From Chania multitudinisentens RB-25 (GTDB lineage Bacteria; Pseudomonadota; Gammaproteobacteria; Enterobacterales; Enterobacteriaceae), in assembly GCF_000520015.2 (NCBI RefSeq), contig NZ_CP007044.2, positions 186,001-250,000 of the forward strand: a DNA stretch of 64,000 bases, written 5' to 3'. Under the pieces are notes generated by a model. It saw only the letters and a program-made list of their open reading frames with translations. It was not told where the DNA came from and did no database searches. This document shows positions 43,614 through 52,982 of this stretch, piece by piece (positions within the stretch are counted from its first letter, which is position 1; every line of letters starts with the position of its first letter). A program made the translations under genes and the position numbers.

Positions 43614-45122
43614 TTACGCGTTATCGCCAAACCAACAGATATTACGAGCGGCCATAATCAGCTCGCCGGCCTGTTCATCACTAAGCCCTTCAATATCAGC
43701 CAGATCGTCAACACCCTGCTCGGCAAGATCTTCCAGCGTACAAACCCCATGCGCGGCCAGTTTAAAGGCCATGCTACGCTCAAGGCCCGAAAGGTTGAGC
43801 AAATCATCAGCGGGTTTTTGGTCGCCCAGGCTTTCTTCCTGAGCCAGAGCCAGCGTGGTCAATGCAGCTTTGGCACGATCGCGCAATGCTTCAACCGTAT
43901 CTTCATCCAGTCCGTCGATTTCCAGCAGCTCTTTAATTGGCACATAGGCCAGTTCTTCCAGCGTTGAAAAGCCTTCTTCAACCAGAACCGTGGCAAAATC
44001 TTCGTCGATATCAAGATACTTGGTGAAGGTATCAATGGCGGCATGAGCTTCAGCCTGGTGTTTGGCTTGCAGATCGTCCGCCGTCATCACGTTCAGTTCC
44101 CAGCGATCATCATCACGATGTTGTTTCAACAATTGGGAGGCTAAACGCACGTTTTGGCCATTACGGCCGATCGCCTGTGCCAGGTTGCTGGCTTCAACGG
44201 CAATATCCATTGTGCACTTGTCTTCATCCACCACGATCGAGGCTACATCCGCTGGAGCCATGGCGTTGATGACAAATTGTGCAGGGTTATCATCCCACAG
44301 GATGATATCAATACGCTCCCCGCCAAGCTCGCTCGAAACTGCCTGGACGCGGGCACCGCGCATACCAACGCAGGCACCGACCGGATCGATACGCTTGTCG
44401 TTGGTTTTTACAGCAATTTTTGCACGGGAGCCAGGATCGCGGGCTGCCGCTTTAATTTCAATCACTTCTTCGCCGATTTCCGGCACTTCAATGCGGAATA
44501 GCTCTTTCAGCATATCCGGGCTGGAGCGACTGACGAACAGTTGTGCACCACGCGCTTCCGGGCGGACAGCGTACAAGACACCACGAATACGGTCACCTGG
44601 GCGGAAGTTTTCACGCGGCAGCATGTCTTCACGGCCAATCACTGCTTCAGCATTGCTGCCCAAATCCAACGCAATGTTGTCGCGGCTAACCTTTTTTACC
44701 ACGCCGGTGACGATTTCACCTTCATGTTCACGGAACGCATCAACCACCATCGCACGTTCAGCTTCACGGACTTTCTGTACGATAACCTGTTTCGCAGTCT
44801 GGGTAGTAATACGATCAAAGGTAACGGATTCGATCTGATCTTCGATATAACCACCCAGTTCGATGGATGGATCTTCATACTGTGCAGCTTCCAGCGTGAT
44901 TTCACGCGTCGGCTGGGTCACTTCATCAACGGCAACCCAACGGCGGAAGGTGTCGAAATCGCCGGTTTTACGGTCAATGCTGACACGTACATCGATTTCC
45001 TGTTCATATTTTTTCTTGGTTGCGGTGGCTAATGCGGTTTCCAGCGCTTCAAAAATCTTCTCACGCGGAAGGGATTTTTCATTGGAAACAGCTTCAACAA
45101 CCGCCAGAATCTCTTTGTTCAT
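43614..45122 (-). CDS. nusA: Transcription elongation/termination factor NusA
   Basis: A 502-residue NusA. An N-terminal RNA-polymerase-binding domain, S1 (GEIVTGVVKKVSRDNIALDLG) and two KH domains (GMRGARVQAV, NGQNVRLASQLL) are followed by two acidic C-terminal repeats typical of enterobacteria. The ATG at 45122 gives MNKEILAVVEAVSNEK as in E. coli; six extra upstream codons are not needed. It starts 22 bp after rimP. Confidence 0.98.
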   Translation of the reverse strand: MNKEILAVVEAVSNEKSLPREKIFEALETALATATKKKYEQEIDVRVSIDRKTGDFDTFRRWVAVDEVTQPTREITLEAAQYEDPSIELGGYIEDQIESVTFDRITTQTAKQVIVQKVREAERAMVVDAFREHEGEIVTGVVKKVSRDNIALDLGSNAEAVIGREDMLPRENFRPGDRIRGVLYAVRPEARGAQLFVSRSSPDMLKELFRIEVPEIGEEVIEIKAAARDPGSRAKIAVKTNDKRIDPVGACVGMRGARVQAVSSELGGERIDIILWDDNPAQFVINAMAPADVASIVVDEDKCTMDIAVEASNLAQAIGRNGQNVRLASQLLKQHRDDDRWELNVMTADDLQAKHQAEAHAAIDTFTKYLDIDEDFATVLVEEGFSTLEELAYVPIKELLEIDGLDEDTVEALRDRAKAALTTLALAQEESLGDQKPADDLLNLSGLERSMAFKLAAHGVCTLEDLAEQGVDDLADIEGLSDEQAGELIMAARNICWFGDNA

Positions 45123-45143
45123 CCTAGTTGCCTCATCCAAACT

Positions 45144-45596
45144 TTAAAAGTGGGGTACCAGGTTCGCTTTCTGAATGTTACTCAGTGCGAACACTTCATC
45201 TTTCCCTTCCACAGTAACCGTGATCATCTCACCTTCAACGGACTTGATAATGCCCTGCCATTTACGGCGGTTTTGTATCGCCATACGCAGAACAACGCTG
45301 ACTTCTTCACCAGTAAAACGTTGATAGTGTTCCGCAGTGAACATAGGACGATCAAGGCCAGGAGAGGAGACTTCCAAGTTGTAAGCGACCGTGACAGGAT
45401 CTTCGACATCCAGTACAGCGCTGACCTGGTGGCTGGCATCAGCGCAATCATCAACATTGATTCCATTCTCACTATCAATATAGATGCGTAACGTTGATTG
45501 GCGCGCCCGAATAAATTCGATGCCTACAAGCTCAAAGCCCAACGCTTCTACCGGTGCGGAAAGCATCTCTGTTAACTTTTGCTCTAATGTGGACAA
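45144..45596 (-). CDS. rimP: Ribosome maturation factor RimP
   Basis: A 150-residue RimP (STLEQKLTEML at the N-terminus, QNRRKWQGIIKSVEGEMITV in the C-terminal SH3-like domain), needed for 30S assembly. The most likely start is the TTG at 45596, which gives MSTLEQ as in E. coli, with GGGGGTGG upstream. In-frame GTG and TTG codons 2 and 4 codons further upstream are alternatives. It heads the nusA-infB operon. Confidence 0.93.
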   Translation of the reverse strand: MSTLEQKLTEMLSAPVEALGFELVGIEFIRARQSTLRIYIDSENGINVDDCADASHQVSAVLDVEDPVTVAYNLEVSSPGLDRPMFTAEHYQRFTGEEVSVVLRMAIQNRRKWQGIIKSVEGEMITVTVEGKDEVFALSNIQKANLVPHF

Positions 45597-45620
45597 GCCC
45601 ACCCCCAAGACATAAAAAAA

Positions 45621-45634
45621 GGGCCTAATAGCCC
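45621..45634 (-). terminator. Second terminator between the initiator tRNA and rimP
   Basis: A short hairpin GGGC/GCCC with a 6-base loop, followed on the minus strand by seven T residues (plus-strand A run 45614-45620). It may attenuate reading into rimP. Confidence 0.5.
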
Positions 45635-45662
45635 AGTGATTCTGTTGCCAAATAACAAAAAA

Positions 45663-45678
45663 CCCCGAAAATTCGGGG
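45663..45678 (-). terminator. Terminator downstream of the initiator tRNA gene
   Basis: A 7-bp stem CCCCGAA/TTCGGGG with a 2-base loop and a run of six T on the minus strand. Confidence 0.75.
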
Positions 45679-45814
45679 CATTATGCAACTGGACCCTGTT
45701 TGCCGCAAAGCAGCTTCGGTACAACTTTCTTACCAGTGTCATTTTCAAATGTTGTTCGAGAAAAGCGGATTTCAATCGAAAAGTGTATTTGAAAATAGAC
45801 ACTCATAAGGAAAG

Positions 45815-45891
<77 letters not shown>

Positions 45892-45951
45892 TCCGAAAAC
45901 GTGGCAAATGCTACGCTGATAATTGCTAAAACGCAAGTCATCTCTGGGATT

Positions 45952-46038
45952 TGGTACCGAGGATGGGACTCGAACCCACAAGCCCGTTAGGGCACTACCA
46001 CCTCAAGGTAGCGTGTCTACCAATTCCACCACCTCGGT
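45952..46038 (-). tRNA. leuU: tRNA-Leu (GAG)
   Basis: An 87-nt tRNA with a long variable arm and the anticodon loop CTTGAGG (anticodon GAG) read on the minus strand. The acceptor pairs ACCGAGG with CCTCGGT and CCA is encoded. It is placed between secG and the initiator tRNA, as in E. coli. Confidence 0.96.
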
Positions 46039-46108
46039 ACTGATTCTTACTGCTTAATGGCTGTTTTTACTGCCTGCGCACTAACAACCATTTTCAAACT
46101 TTTACTGC

Positions 46109-46444
46109 TTACTGCGGGATATCGCTGCTTGGCTTGGCAGGTGCTACCGGTGCAGTGGTTTGCTCAGTTTTCACTGGCTGCCCCAGGTTTTCCCACTCGC
46201 TGCCTTTCTGGTTTTTATTGCTGCTCAAGTTACCCAAAATCAGACTGATGACGAAAAATAACGTCGCCAAAACAGCCGTCATGCGGGTCATGAAGTTGCC
46301 TGAGCCAGTTGAGCCGAACAATGTGCCAGAAGCACCTGCTCCAAATGAGGCCCCCATATCAGCGCCTTTGCCTTGCTGTAACATAATCAGAGCAACCAGC
46401 CCGATTGAAACCAGCAAGAAAATTACCAGAAGAGCTTCGTACAT
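46109..46444 (-). CDS. secG: Sec translocon subunit SecG
   Basis: A 111-residue inner-membrane protein with two membrane helices (ALLVIFLLVSIGLVALIML; MTAVLATLFFVISLILG) joined by the GADMGASFGAGASGTLFGSTGSGNF loop. It assists SecYE-driven protein export. The C-terminal tail is Pro/Ala/Thr-rich. It lies upstream of leuU and downstream of glmM. Confidence 0.97.
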   Translation of the reverse strand: MYEALLVIFLLVSIGLVALIMLQQGKGADMGASFGAGASGTLFGSTGSGNFMTRMTAVLATLFFVISLILGNLSSNKNQKGSEWENLGQPVKTEQTTAPVAPAKPSSDIPQ

Positions 46445-46693
46445 AGTCGTACCTGTATCCTTGCGGGTTCACCGCGTGCCAAATGCTTCTCACCTCAGAT
46501 GCTTCTGTATCTATGAAGCCGTGGTATGTCACTAAACAGCCCACTGAAGCGGGTGTGAATACTAACCAAAGCCGTCAGACCACGCAAGGGCAATTTGCAG
46601 CCACTGATGCGTTTGCGGAAAAAAACATCAAAAACTGGCATAATCTGTGATCCACGCAGGCACAGTGAACGATGCCTGCGTGAAAACAAGGCG

Positions 46694-48031
46694 TTAGCCT
46701 GCCTGCTTCACCGCATCAGCGATACGATGAGCCAGCATCTCAACCTGTTTTTCATCCTCACCTTCCACCATGACGCGGATTAACGGTTCGGTTCCCGATT
46801 TGCGCAACAAGACGCGACCATGACCAGCCAGCTCTGCCTCTACCTGCTCGGTCACTTCACGTACAGTTGCCGATTCCAGTGGATTATGTTCGCCAACGAA
46901 ACGCACGTTCACCAGGATCTGCGGCAGCAATTTCATGCCACTACACAGATCATGCAGGCTCATATTATTACGCACCATGGCGGTCAGCACTTGCAAGCCA
47001 GCCACAATACCGTCACCGGTAGTGGTTTTGTCCAACAGGATCACATGGCCGGAGTTTTCTGCTCCAATGCGCCAACCCAGCTCCTGTAGTTTTTCCAGCA
47101 CGTAGCGATCCCCGACTTTGGCACGAGCAAATGGGATACCCAGCTGTTTCAATGCCAGTTCCAACCCCATGTTGCTCATCAAAGTACCTACGGCCCCGCC
47201 GCGCAGCTGGCCTTGGCGTAAACCTTCACGGGCAATGATGTACAGGAGTTGGTCACCGTCTACTTTGTTACCCAAATGGTCAACCATCATCACACGGTCG
47301 CCGTCACCGTCAAAAGCCAGGCCTACATGCGCCTGTTCTGCCAACACTCGCTCCTGCAACTGACGCACATCGGTAGCACCACATTGCTCGTTGATGTTCA
47401 TACCATCCGGCTCACAACCGATAGCGATCACCGTCGCCCCCAACTCACGCAGTACGCTGGGGGCAATGTGATAGGTCGCGCCATTCGCACAATCTACCAC
47501 TATTTTCAAGTCATTCAGGCTCAGCTCGCTTGGGAAAGTACCTTTACAAAACTCGATATAGCGCCCCGCAGCATCCACGATACGGCTGGCTTTACCCAAT
47601 TCGGCAGACTCAACGCAGGTCAGCGGTTTTTCCATTTCGGCTTCGATAGCTTCTTCCACATGATCGGGTAGCTTGGCCCCATCGATAGAGAAGAATTTGA
47701 TACCGTTATCATAGAACGGGTTGTGTGAAGCTGAGATAACGATCCCGGCTTCCGCACGGAAGGTTCGGGTCAGATAAGCCACTGCCGGGGTTGGCATTGG
47801 GCCGGTAAAGGAGGCGGAAAGGCCAGCAGCTGCCAGACCCGCTTCCAACGCGGATTCCAGCATATAGCCAGAGATACGAGTGTCTTTACCGATGATGATT
47901 TTACGAGAACCATGGCGTGCCAGTACCTTACCAGCAGCCCAACCGAGCTTAAGAACGAATTCTGGGGTGATCGGGTTGTCACCGACTTTGCCACGGATGC
48001 CATCGGTACCAAAATATTTGCGTTCGCTCAT
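46694..48031 (-). CDS. glmM: Phosphoglucosamine mutase
   Basis: A 445-residue enzyme that interconverts glucosamine-6-phosphate and glucosamine-1-phosphate for UDP-GlcNAc synthesis. The phosphorylated Ser102 is in VISASHNPFYDNG, the metal-binding loop is AFDGDGDRV, and the C-terminal phosphate-binding loop is RKSGTEPLIRVM. The ATG at 48031 gives the E. coli-like MSERKYFGTDGIRGK; a longer frame overlapping folP is rejected. Confidence 0.97.
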   Translation of the reverse strand: MSERKYFGTDGIRGKVGDNPITPEFVLKLGWAAGKVLARHGSRKIIIGKDTRISGYMLESALEAGLAAAGLSASFTGPMPTPAVAYLTRTFRAEAGIVISASHNPFYDNGIKFFSIDGAKLPDHVEEAIEAEMEKPLTCVESAELGKASRIVDAAGRYIEFCKGTFPSELSLNDLKIVVDCANGATYHIAPSVLRELGATVIAIGCEPDGMNINEQCGATDVRQLQERVLAEQAHVGLAFDGDGDRVMMVDHLGNKVDGDQLLYIIAREGLRQGQLRGGAVGTLMSNMGLELALKQLGIPFARAKVGDRYVLEKLQELGWRIGAENSGHVILLDKTTTGDGIVAGLQVLTAMVRNNMSLHDLCSGMKLLPQILVNVRFVGEHNPLESATVREVTEQVEAELAGHGRVLLRKSGTEPLIRVMVEGEDEKQVEMLAHRIADAVKQAG

Positions 48032-48035
48032 GTCT

Positions 48036-48872
48036 CTACTGCCCCTTAGCTGAAAGTGTTGCCTCGACGACACGCATCGCCTCGACAGTCTCTTTAACGT
48101 CATGCACTCTGACAATCTGTGCTCCCTGCATTGCTGCGATCACCGCACAGGCAACGCTGCCAATAACCCGTTGTTCAGGGGGCACATTCAACAGCTGTCC
48201 AATCATCGATTTACGCGACATCCCTACCAACAGAGGCAGACCAAAATGATGAAATTCTGACAACCGGGCCAGAAGCTGATAATTATGCGCCAAATTCTTA
48301 CCGAAACCGAAGCCTGGATCGAGTAACAATTTCTGTTTTTCTATTCCCCCAGCGACACAACGCTCAATGTGATGCTGAAAAAACGCCTTTATATCACCCA
48401 TCAGATCGTCGTAATGCGGTGCCTGCTGCATAGTACGCGGTTCCCCCTGCATATGCATCAGGCAAACCGGTAAACCGCTTGCAACTGCGGCCTCTAACGC
48501 CCCTGGTTCTTGCAGCGAACGAACGTCGTTGATCAAGTGCGCTCCAGCAAGGGCTGATTCGCGGATCACACCGGCTTTTGAGGTATCTACCGAGATAAAA
48601 ACTTCAAATCGTTGGGCCAACGCTTCCACCACGGGCACTACGCGCGCAATTTCTTCCTCTTCACTAACAGCTGCGGCACCTGGGCGGGTTGATTCACCTC
48701 CCACGTCAATCATCGTCGCACCTGCGGAGATCAGCGCATGAGCGTGCAACAAGGCATCATTCAGCGAATGATGCCGACCACCATCAGAAAAGGAATCAGG
48801 AGTGACGTTAAGAATCCCCATCACCTGTGGATGATTGAGATCGATAATCTGGTCTCTAACAATTAACTGCAT
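48036..48872 (-). CDS. folP: Dihydropteroate synthase
   Basis: A 278-residue TIM-barrel enzyme of folate synthesis. Family motifs are MGILNVTPDSFSDGG, IDVGGESTRPG, SVDTSKAGV, LLDPGFGFGK and LLVGMSRKSMIG. It joins p-aminobenzoate to the pterin pyrophosphate and is the sulphonamide target. glmM follows after 4 bp. Confidence 0.97.
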   Translation of the reverse strand: MQLIVRDQIIDLNHPQVMGILNVTPDSFSDGGRHHSLNDALLHAHALISAGATMIDVGGESTRPGAAAVSEEEEIARVVPVVEALAQRFEVFISVDTSKAGVIRESALAGAHLINDVRSLQEPGALEAAVASGLPVCLMHMQGEPRTMQQAPHYDDLMGDIKAFFQHHIERCVAGGIEKQKLLLDPGFGFGKNLAHNYQLLARLSEFHHFGLPLLVGMSRKSMIGQLLNVPPEQRVIGSVACAVIAAMQGAQIVRVHDVKETVEAMRVVEATLSAKGQ

Positions 48873-48982
48873 GATTAATAAACCTTAATATTACCTATCA
48901 GAAGTAGGTTTGGACGTTGTCATTCCATAAATGGGCTGAGCGCCGCAGTAAATGAACAATTTCCAGTTATGACAGGTGTAAA

Positions 48983-49005
48983 AAACCCCGGGCTAGCCGG
49001 GGTTT
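48983..49005 (-). terminator. ftsH terminator
   Basis: A 9-bp stem AAACCCCGG/CCGGGGTTT with a GCTAG loop and a T-run on the minus strand, 22 bp past the ftsH stop. Confidence 0.8.
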
Positions 49006-49026
49006 GATTTTATTACATAGCTGAGG

Positions 49027-50964
49027 TTATTTGTCGAACTGTTGCTGTTCAGACAAAGGATTACCTGGATTTGAGGTATGCGGCTCATCAATCGACGTTG
49101 GAGCCTTTGGTGTGCCACCGTTGTCGGAGTTGCTGTTCTTGGCCGCATCATCCCAACCTGCCGGTGGGCGCACATCTTTACGGTTCATCAAATCGTCGAT
49201 CTGCGGAGCGTCAATAGTTTCATATTTCATCAGGGCATCCTTCATTGAATGCAGGATATCCATATTTTCCATCAACAACGCACGAGCACGAACGTAGTTA
49301 CGCTCAACCAGTAATTTCACTTCCTGATCGATGATACGTGCGGTTTCATCCGACATATGTTTCGCTTTAGCCACAGAACGGCCCAGGAACACTTCGCCTT
49401 CCTCTTCCGCATACAGCAATGGCCCAAGTTTCTCCGAGAAGCCCCACTGTGTCACCATATTACGGGCGATCGAGGTGGCAACTTTAATGTCGTTCGATGC
49501 ACCAGTAGAGACTTTTTCCGGCCCATAGATAATCTCTTCCGCCAAACGACCGCCGTACAGCGTGGAAATTTGGCTTTCCAGTTTCTGACGGCTGGCGCTG
49601 ATGGCATCTCCTTCCGGCAGGAAGAAAGTCACACCAAGCGCACGGCCACGAGGAATGATCGTAACTTTATGCACCGGATCATGCTCAGGAACCAAGCGAC
49701 CAATGATCGCGTGACCCGCTTCGTGGTATGCAGTGGATTCTTTTTGCGCTTCGGTCATCACCATGGAACGGCGCTCTGCCCCCATCATGATTTTATCTTT
49801 GGCCTTTTCGAATTCCACCATCGATACCACACGCTTGCTGCCACGTGCTGCAAACAATGCTGCTTCGTTGACCAGGTTGGCCAGATCTGCACCGGAGAAA
49901 CCCGGAGTGCCACGCGCGATCACAGAAGCGTCAATATCTGGCGCTAGTGGCACACGGCGCATGTGTACTTTCAGGATCTGTTCACGGCCACGTACATCTG
50001 GCAAACCCACCACCACTTGGCGGTCAAAACGACCTGGGCGCAGCAGTGCAGGATCAAGCACATCCGGGCGGTTAGTCGCCGCAATCACGATAATGCCTTC
50101 ATTGCCTTCAAAACCGTCCATTTCAACCAGCATCTGGTTCAGCGTTTGCTCACGCTCATCGTGACCACCACCTAAACCAGCACCACGCTGACGGCCAACG
50201 GCATCGATTTCATCGATAAAGATGATGCACGGTGCCGCTTTTTTAGCCTGCTCGAACATGTCACGTACGCGAGAAGCCCCAACACCGACGAACATTTCAA
50301 CGAAATCAGAACCGGAAATGGTGAAGAACGGCACTTTGGCCTCACCCGCAATGGCTTTCGCCAGCAGGGTTTTACCAGTACCTGGCGGCCCTACCATCAA
50401 CACGCCTTTCGGGATCTTACCGCCCAGTTTCTGGAAACGGCTCGGTTCGCGCAGATAATCTACCAGTTCACTGACCTCTTCTTTTGCTTCGTCACAGCCC
50501 GCAACGTCAGCAAAAGTGGTTTTGATCTGATCTTCCGTCAACATACGGGCCTTGCTCTTGCCAAAGGACATCGCGCCTTTGCCGCCGCCACCCTGCATTT
50601 GCCGCATAAAGAAGATCCAGACCCCAATCAGCAACAGCATCGGGAACCAGGAAATAAAGATAGAAGCCAGCAAGCTCGGCTCTTCCGGCGGCTCACCAAC
50701 AACTTTGACATTCTTGGTCAACAACGTATCCAACAGTCTCGGATCGTTGACAGGGATGAAGGTCGTGTATTTGTTACTGTCTTTACGAGTAACGTTAATT
50801 TCACGCCCATTGATTCGTGCTTCACGAATTTGATCTTGGGTCAGTTCGGACATGAAAGTGGTGTAATCCACCCTACGTCCATTAGACTCGCTGGGCCCAA
50901 AGCTCTGAAATACAGACATCAATACAACTGCGATGACTAACCAGAGAATTAGGTTTTTCGCCAT
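49027..50964 (-). CDS. ftsH: Membrane AAA+ zinc metalloprotease FtsH
   Basis: A 645-residue protease. Two N-terminal membrane helices flank a periplasmic domain, followed by the AAA domain (GPPGTGKT near residue 192, IIFIDEIDAVGRQRG, then the second-region-of-homology arginines in ATNRPDVLDPALLRPGRFDR) and the protease domain with the zinc motif HEAGH. It degrades LpxC, sigma-32 and SecY. The ATG at 50964 matches E. coli MAKNLILW; a TTG three codons earlier gives the alternative longer form. The gene follows rlmE. Confidence 0.98.
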   Translation of the reverse strand: MAKNLILWLVIAVVLMSVFQSFGPSESNGRRVDYTTFMSELTQDQIREARINGREINVTRKDSNKYTTFIPVNDPRLLDTLLTKNVKVVGEPPEEPSLLASIFISWFPMLLLIGVWIFFMRQMQGGGGKGAMSFGKSKARMLTEDQIKTTFADVAGCDEAKEEVSELVDYLREPSRFQKLGGKIPKGVLMVGPPGTGKTLLAKAIAGEAKVPFFTISGSDFVEMFVGVGASRVRDMFEQAKKAAPCIIFIDEIDAVGRQRGAGLGGGHDEREQTLNQMLVEMDGFEGNEGIIVIAATNRPDVLDPALLRPGRFDRQVVVGLPDVRGREQILKVHMRRVPLAPDIDASVIARGTPGFSGADLANLVNEAALFAARGSKRVVSMVEFEKAKDKIMMGAERRSMVMTEAQKESTAYHEAGHAIIGRLVPEHDPVHKVTIIPRGRALGVTFFLPEGDAISASRQKLESQISTLYGGRLAEEIIYGPEKVSTGASNDIKVATSIARNMVTQWGFSEKLGPLLYAEEEGEVFLGRSVAKAKHMSDETARIIDQEVKLLVERNYVRARALLMENMDILHSMKDALMKYETIDAPQIDDLMNRKDVRPPAGWDDAAKNSNSDNGGTPKAPTSIDEPHTSNPGNPLSEQQQFDK

Positions 50965-51020
50965 GTCACTCAAGGGATTAACCTCATATTACAACTGTGT
51001 TAACAAACAGCGTTAGGGTA

Positions 51021-51650
51021 CTACAGTTTCCGCCCTGTCGCTACAATGTACACTTCCCGCGAACGCGCGCGTGAAGCGTCTGGCTTACGAATCTTAACTT
51101 TCGTAAACAGGGAGCGAATTTCCCGTAGGTACTCGTCAAAACCATCTCCCTGGAACACCTTCACCAGGAAACTACCGCCTGGGGCGAGGACATCACGACA
51201 CATTTCCAGTGCTAACTCTACCAGATACATCGATCTCGGGATATCGACCGCCGGGGTGCCACTCATATTCGGTGCCATGTCAGACATGACAACCTGAACC
51301 TTACTTTCACCTACACGTTCCAACAGTGCTTTAAGTACCAGTTGATCACGAAAATCACCTTGAAGGAAATCGACACCAACAATAGGATCCATCGGCAAAA
51401 TATCACAAGCAATGATGCGCCCGTTACCACCAATCTGGGTTACAACATATTGCGACCACCCACCCGGCGCCGCTCCCAAATCAACAACCGTCATTCCCGG
51501 TTTAAACAATTTGTCACTTTGCTGTATTTCATCAAGTTTAAACCAGGCTCGGGAACGTAGCCCTTTTTTCTGCGCCTGCTGCACATATTTATCGCTAAAG
51601 TGTTCTTGTAGCCAGCGACTGGAACTAGCCGAACGCTTTTTATTAGCCAT
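51021..51650 (-). CDS. rlmE: 23S rRNA (uridine-2552 2'-O)-methyltransferase RlmE
   Basis: A 209-residue FtsJ/RrmJ-type methyltransferase, almost identical in motifs to E. coli: KKGLRSRAWFKLDEIQ (Lys of the K-D-K-E tetrad), VVDLGAAPGGWSQYV, MSDMAPNMSGTP and FLVKVFQGDGF. It methylates U2552 in the A-loop of the 50S subunit. The ATG at 51650 is preferred over a TTG four codons upstream. Confidence 0.97.
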   Translation of the reverse strand: MANKKRSASSSRWLQEHFSDKYVQQAQKKGLRSRAWFKLDEIQQSDKLFKPGMTVVDLGAAPGGWSQYVVTQIGGNGRIIACDILPMDPIVGVDFLQGDFRDQLVLKALLERVGESKVQVVMSDMAPNMSGTPAVDIPRSMYLVELALEMCRDVLAPGGSFLVKVFQGDGFDEYLREIRSLFTKVKIRKPDASRARSREVYIVATGRKL

Positions 51651-51795
51651 CTCGTTTTCCAACTATCCTAAAAAGAATCTCTTATGTCAGGTTCGCCGCT
51701 CACGTAGACGCCATTCGATGCAGACTGATTTGGTGATATACATGAGATGGCGGTAGAATGACCCGTTTTCAATCCCAACTTAAGCAAAAAAGACA

Positions 51796-52089
51796 ATGAA
51801 TCTGAATAATAAACAAAAACAGCACCTGAAAGGCCTGGCACATCCGTTGAAACCGGTTGTCATGCTGGGTAATAACGGTTTCACCGAAGGGGTGCTGGCT
51901 GAAATTGAACAAGCTCTGGAGCATCACGAGCTGATCAAGGTAAAAATCGCTGCTGAAGATCGCGACACCAAAACATTGATCGCCGACGCAATCGTGCGTG
52001 AAACCGGTGCCTGCAATGTACAAATGATCGGCAATACGCTAGTTCTTTACCGCCCGTCAAAAGAGCGCAAAATCACACTGCCGCGCTAA
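51796..52089 (+). CDS. yhbY: CRM-domain RNA-binding protein YhbY
   Basis: A 97-residue CRM-domain protein (HPLKPVVMLGNNGFTEGVLAEI, HELIKVKIA), associated with pre-50S ribosomal particles. It is divergent from rlmE and convergent with greA, as in E. coli. Confidence 0.95.
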   Translation: MNLNNKQKQHLKGLAHPLKPVVMLGNNGFTEGVLAEIEQALEHHELIKVKIAAEDRDTKTLIADAIVRETGACNVQMIGNTLVLYRPSKERKITLPR

Positions 52090-52107
52090 ATCAGTCACCC
52101 ATATACC

Positions 52108-52140
52108 CGTCATAATGTGCGTAACAGTTAAATTATGACG
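52108..52140. repeat. Inverted repeat between yhbY and its terminator
   Basis: CGTCATAAT (52108-52116) and ATTATGACG (52132-52140) form a 9-bp inverted repeat. Flanking TATACC and AGTATA extend it imperfectly. The TATACCCGTCATA end resembles the ends of the dispersed repeats listed in this window. Confidence 0.45.
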
Positions 52141-52176
52141 AGTATAGCGAAAAGGTGCCATGCAGCAGGCTCAGAT

Positions 52177-52198
52177 AAAAGGCCGCTTGCGGCCTTTT
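52177..52198. terminator. Bidirectional terminator between yhbY and greA
   Basis: A 10-bp stem AAAAGGCCGC/GCGGCCTTTT with a TT loop and T-runs on both strands. Confidence 0.85.
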
Positions 52199-52246
52199 TC
52201 TTTTCTTTACAAAACCCTGCTGAATATCTGAGCAGCTGCCCACAAT

Positions 52247-52723
52247 TTAAAGATATTCTACTTTCAGGATTTCATATTCAACATCGCCGCCCGGTGTTTT
52301 GATCACCACGACGTCATCCTGCTCTTTACCAATCAAACCACGCGCCATGGGGGAATTGACTGAAATAAGGTTCTTTTTGAAGTCAGCTTCATCATCACCC
52401 ACGATACGGTACGTGACTTCATCCTCACTTTCCAGGTTCATCACCGTTACGGTGGTGCCAAAAATAACGCGGCCAGTATCAGGCATCTTGGTGATATCAA
52501 TCACCTGTGCGTTAGACAGTTTGGCTTCAATTTCCTGGATGCGCCCTTCACAGAAACCCTGTTGCTCACGGGCAGCATGATATTCGGCATTCTCTTTCAA
52601 ATCACCGTGTTCACGAGCATCTGCGATATCTGCAATGATTTTCGGGCGGCGCACGCTTTTCAGGTAGTCAAGTTCTTCACGCAGTTGCTCTGCGCCAAAT
52701 AAAGTCATCGGAATCTGTTTCAT
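52247..52723 (-). CDS. greA: Transcript cleavage factor GreA
   Basis: A 158-residue GreA with the N-terminal coiled coil carrying the acidic tip DAREHGDLKENAEYHAAREQ and the C-terminal FKBP-like domain. It enters the RNA polymerase secondary channel and rescues backtracked complexes. The upstream region 52724-52871 is where E. coli makes the GraL leader RNA; I do not assert it here. Confidence 0.97.
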   Translation of the reverse strand: MKQIPMTLFGAEQLREELDYLKSVRRPKIIADIADAREHGDLKENAEYHAAREQQGFCEGRIQEIEAKLSNAQVIDITKMPDTGRVIFGTTVTVMNLESEDEVTYRIVGDDEADFKKNLISVNSPMARGLIGKEQDDVVVIKTPGGDVEYEILKVEYL

Positions 52724-52982
52724 CGTTTCAATACCTCTAAAAATCTTTCCTGTTCAAATAGCCGTCATCCTGACGTGTTCGTATGAAAATACGGTCGGCT
52801 CCCACCTTCCGTCTCCAGGCGATAAACAAAAGAAACCTGACTCAGAACTTTCCCCTAAGTCGGAATCGATTTTGCATTTTAAGAGGCATTTTAGCGTAGA
52901 GTTCCTTAAGGGTCATCGTTTACTTTCTCCCTTAATGCACCGTAGTATGGCAGCATGTTATCCAGCGGTTGCCCTCAAGATT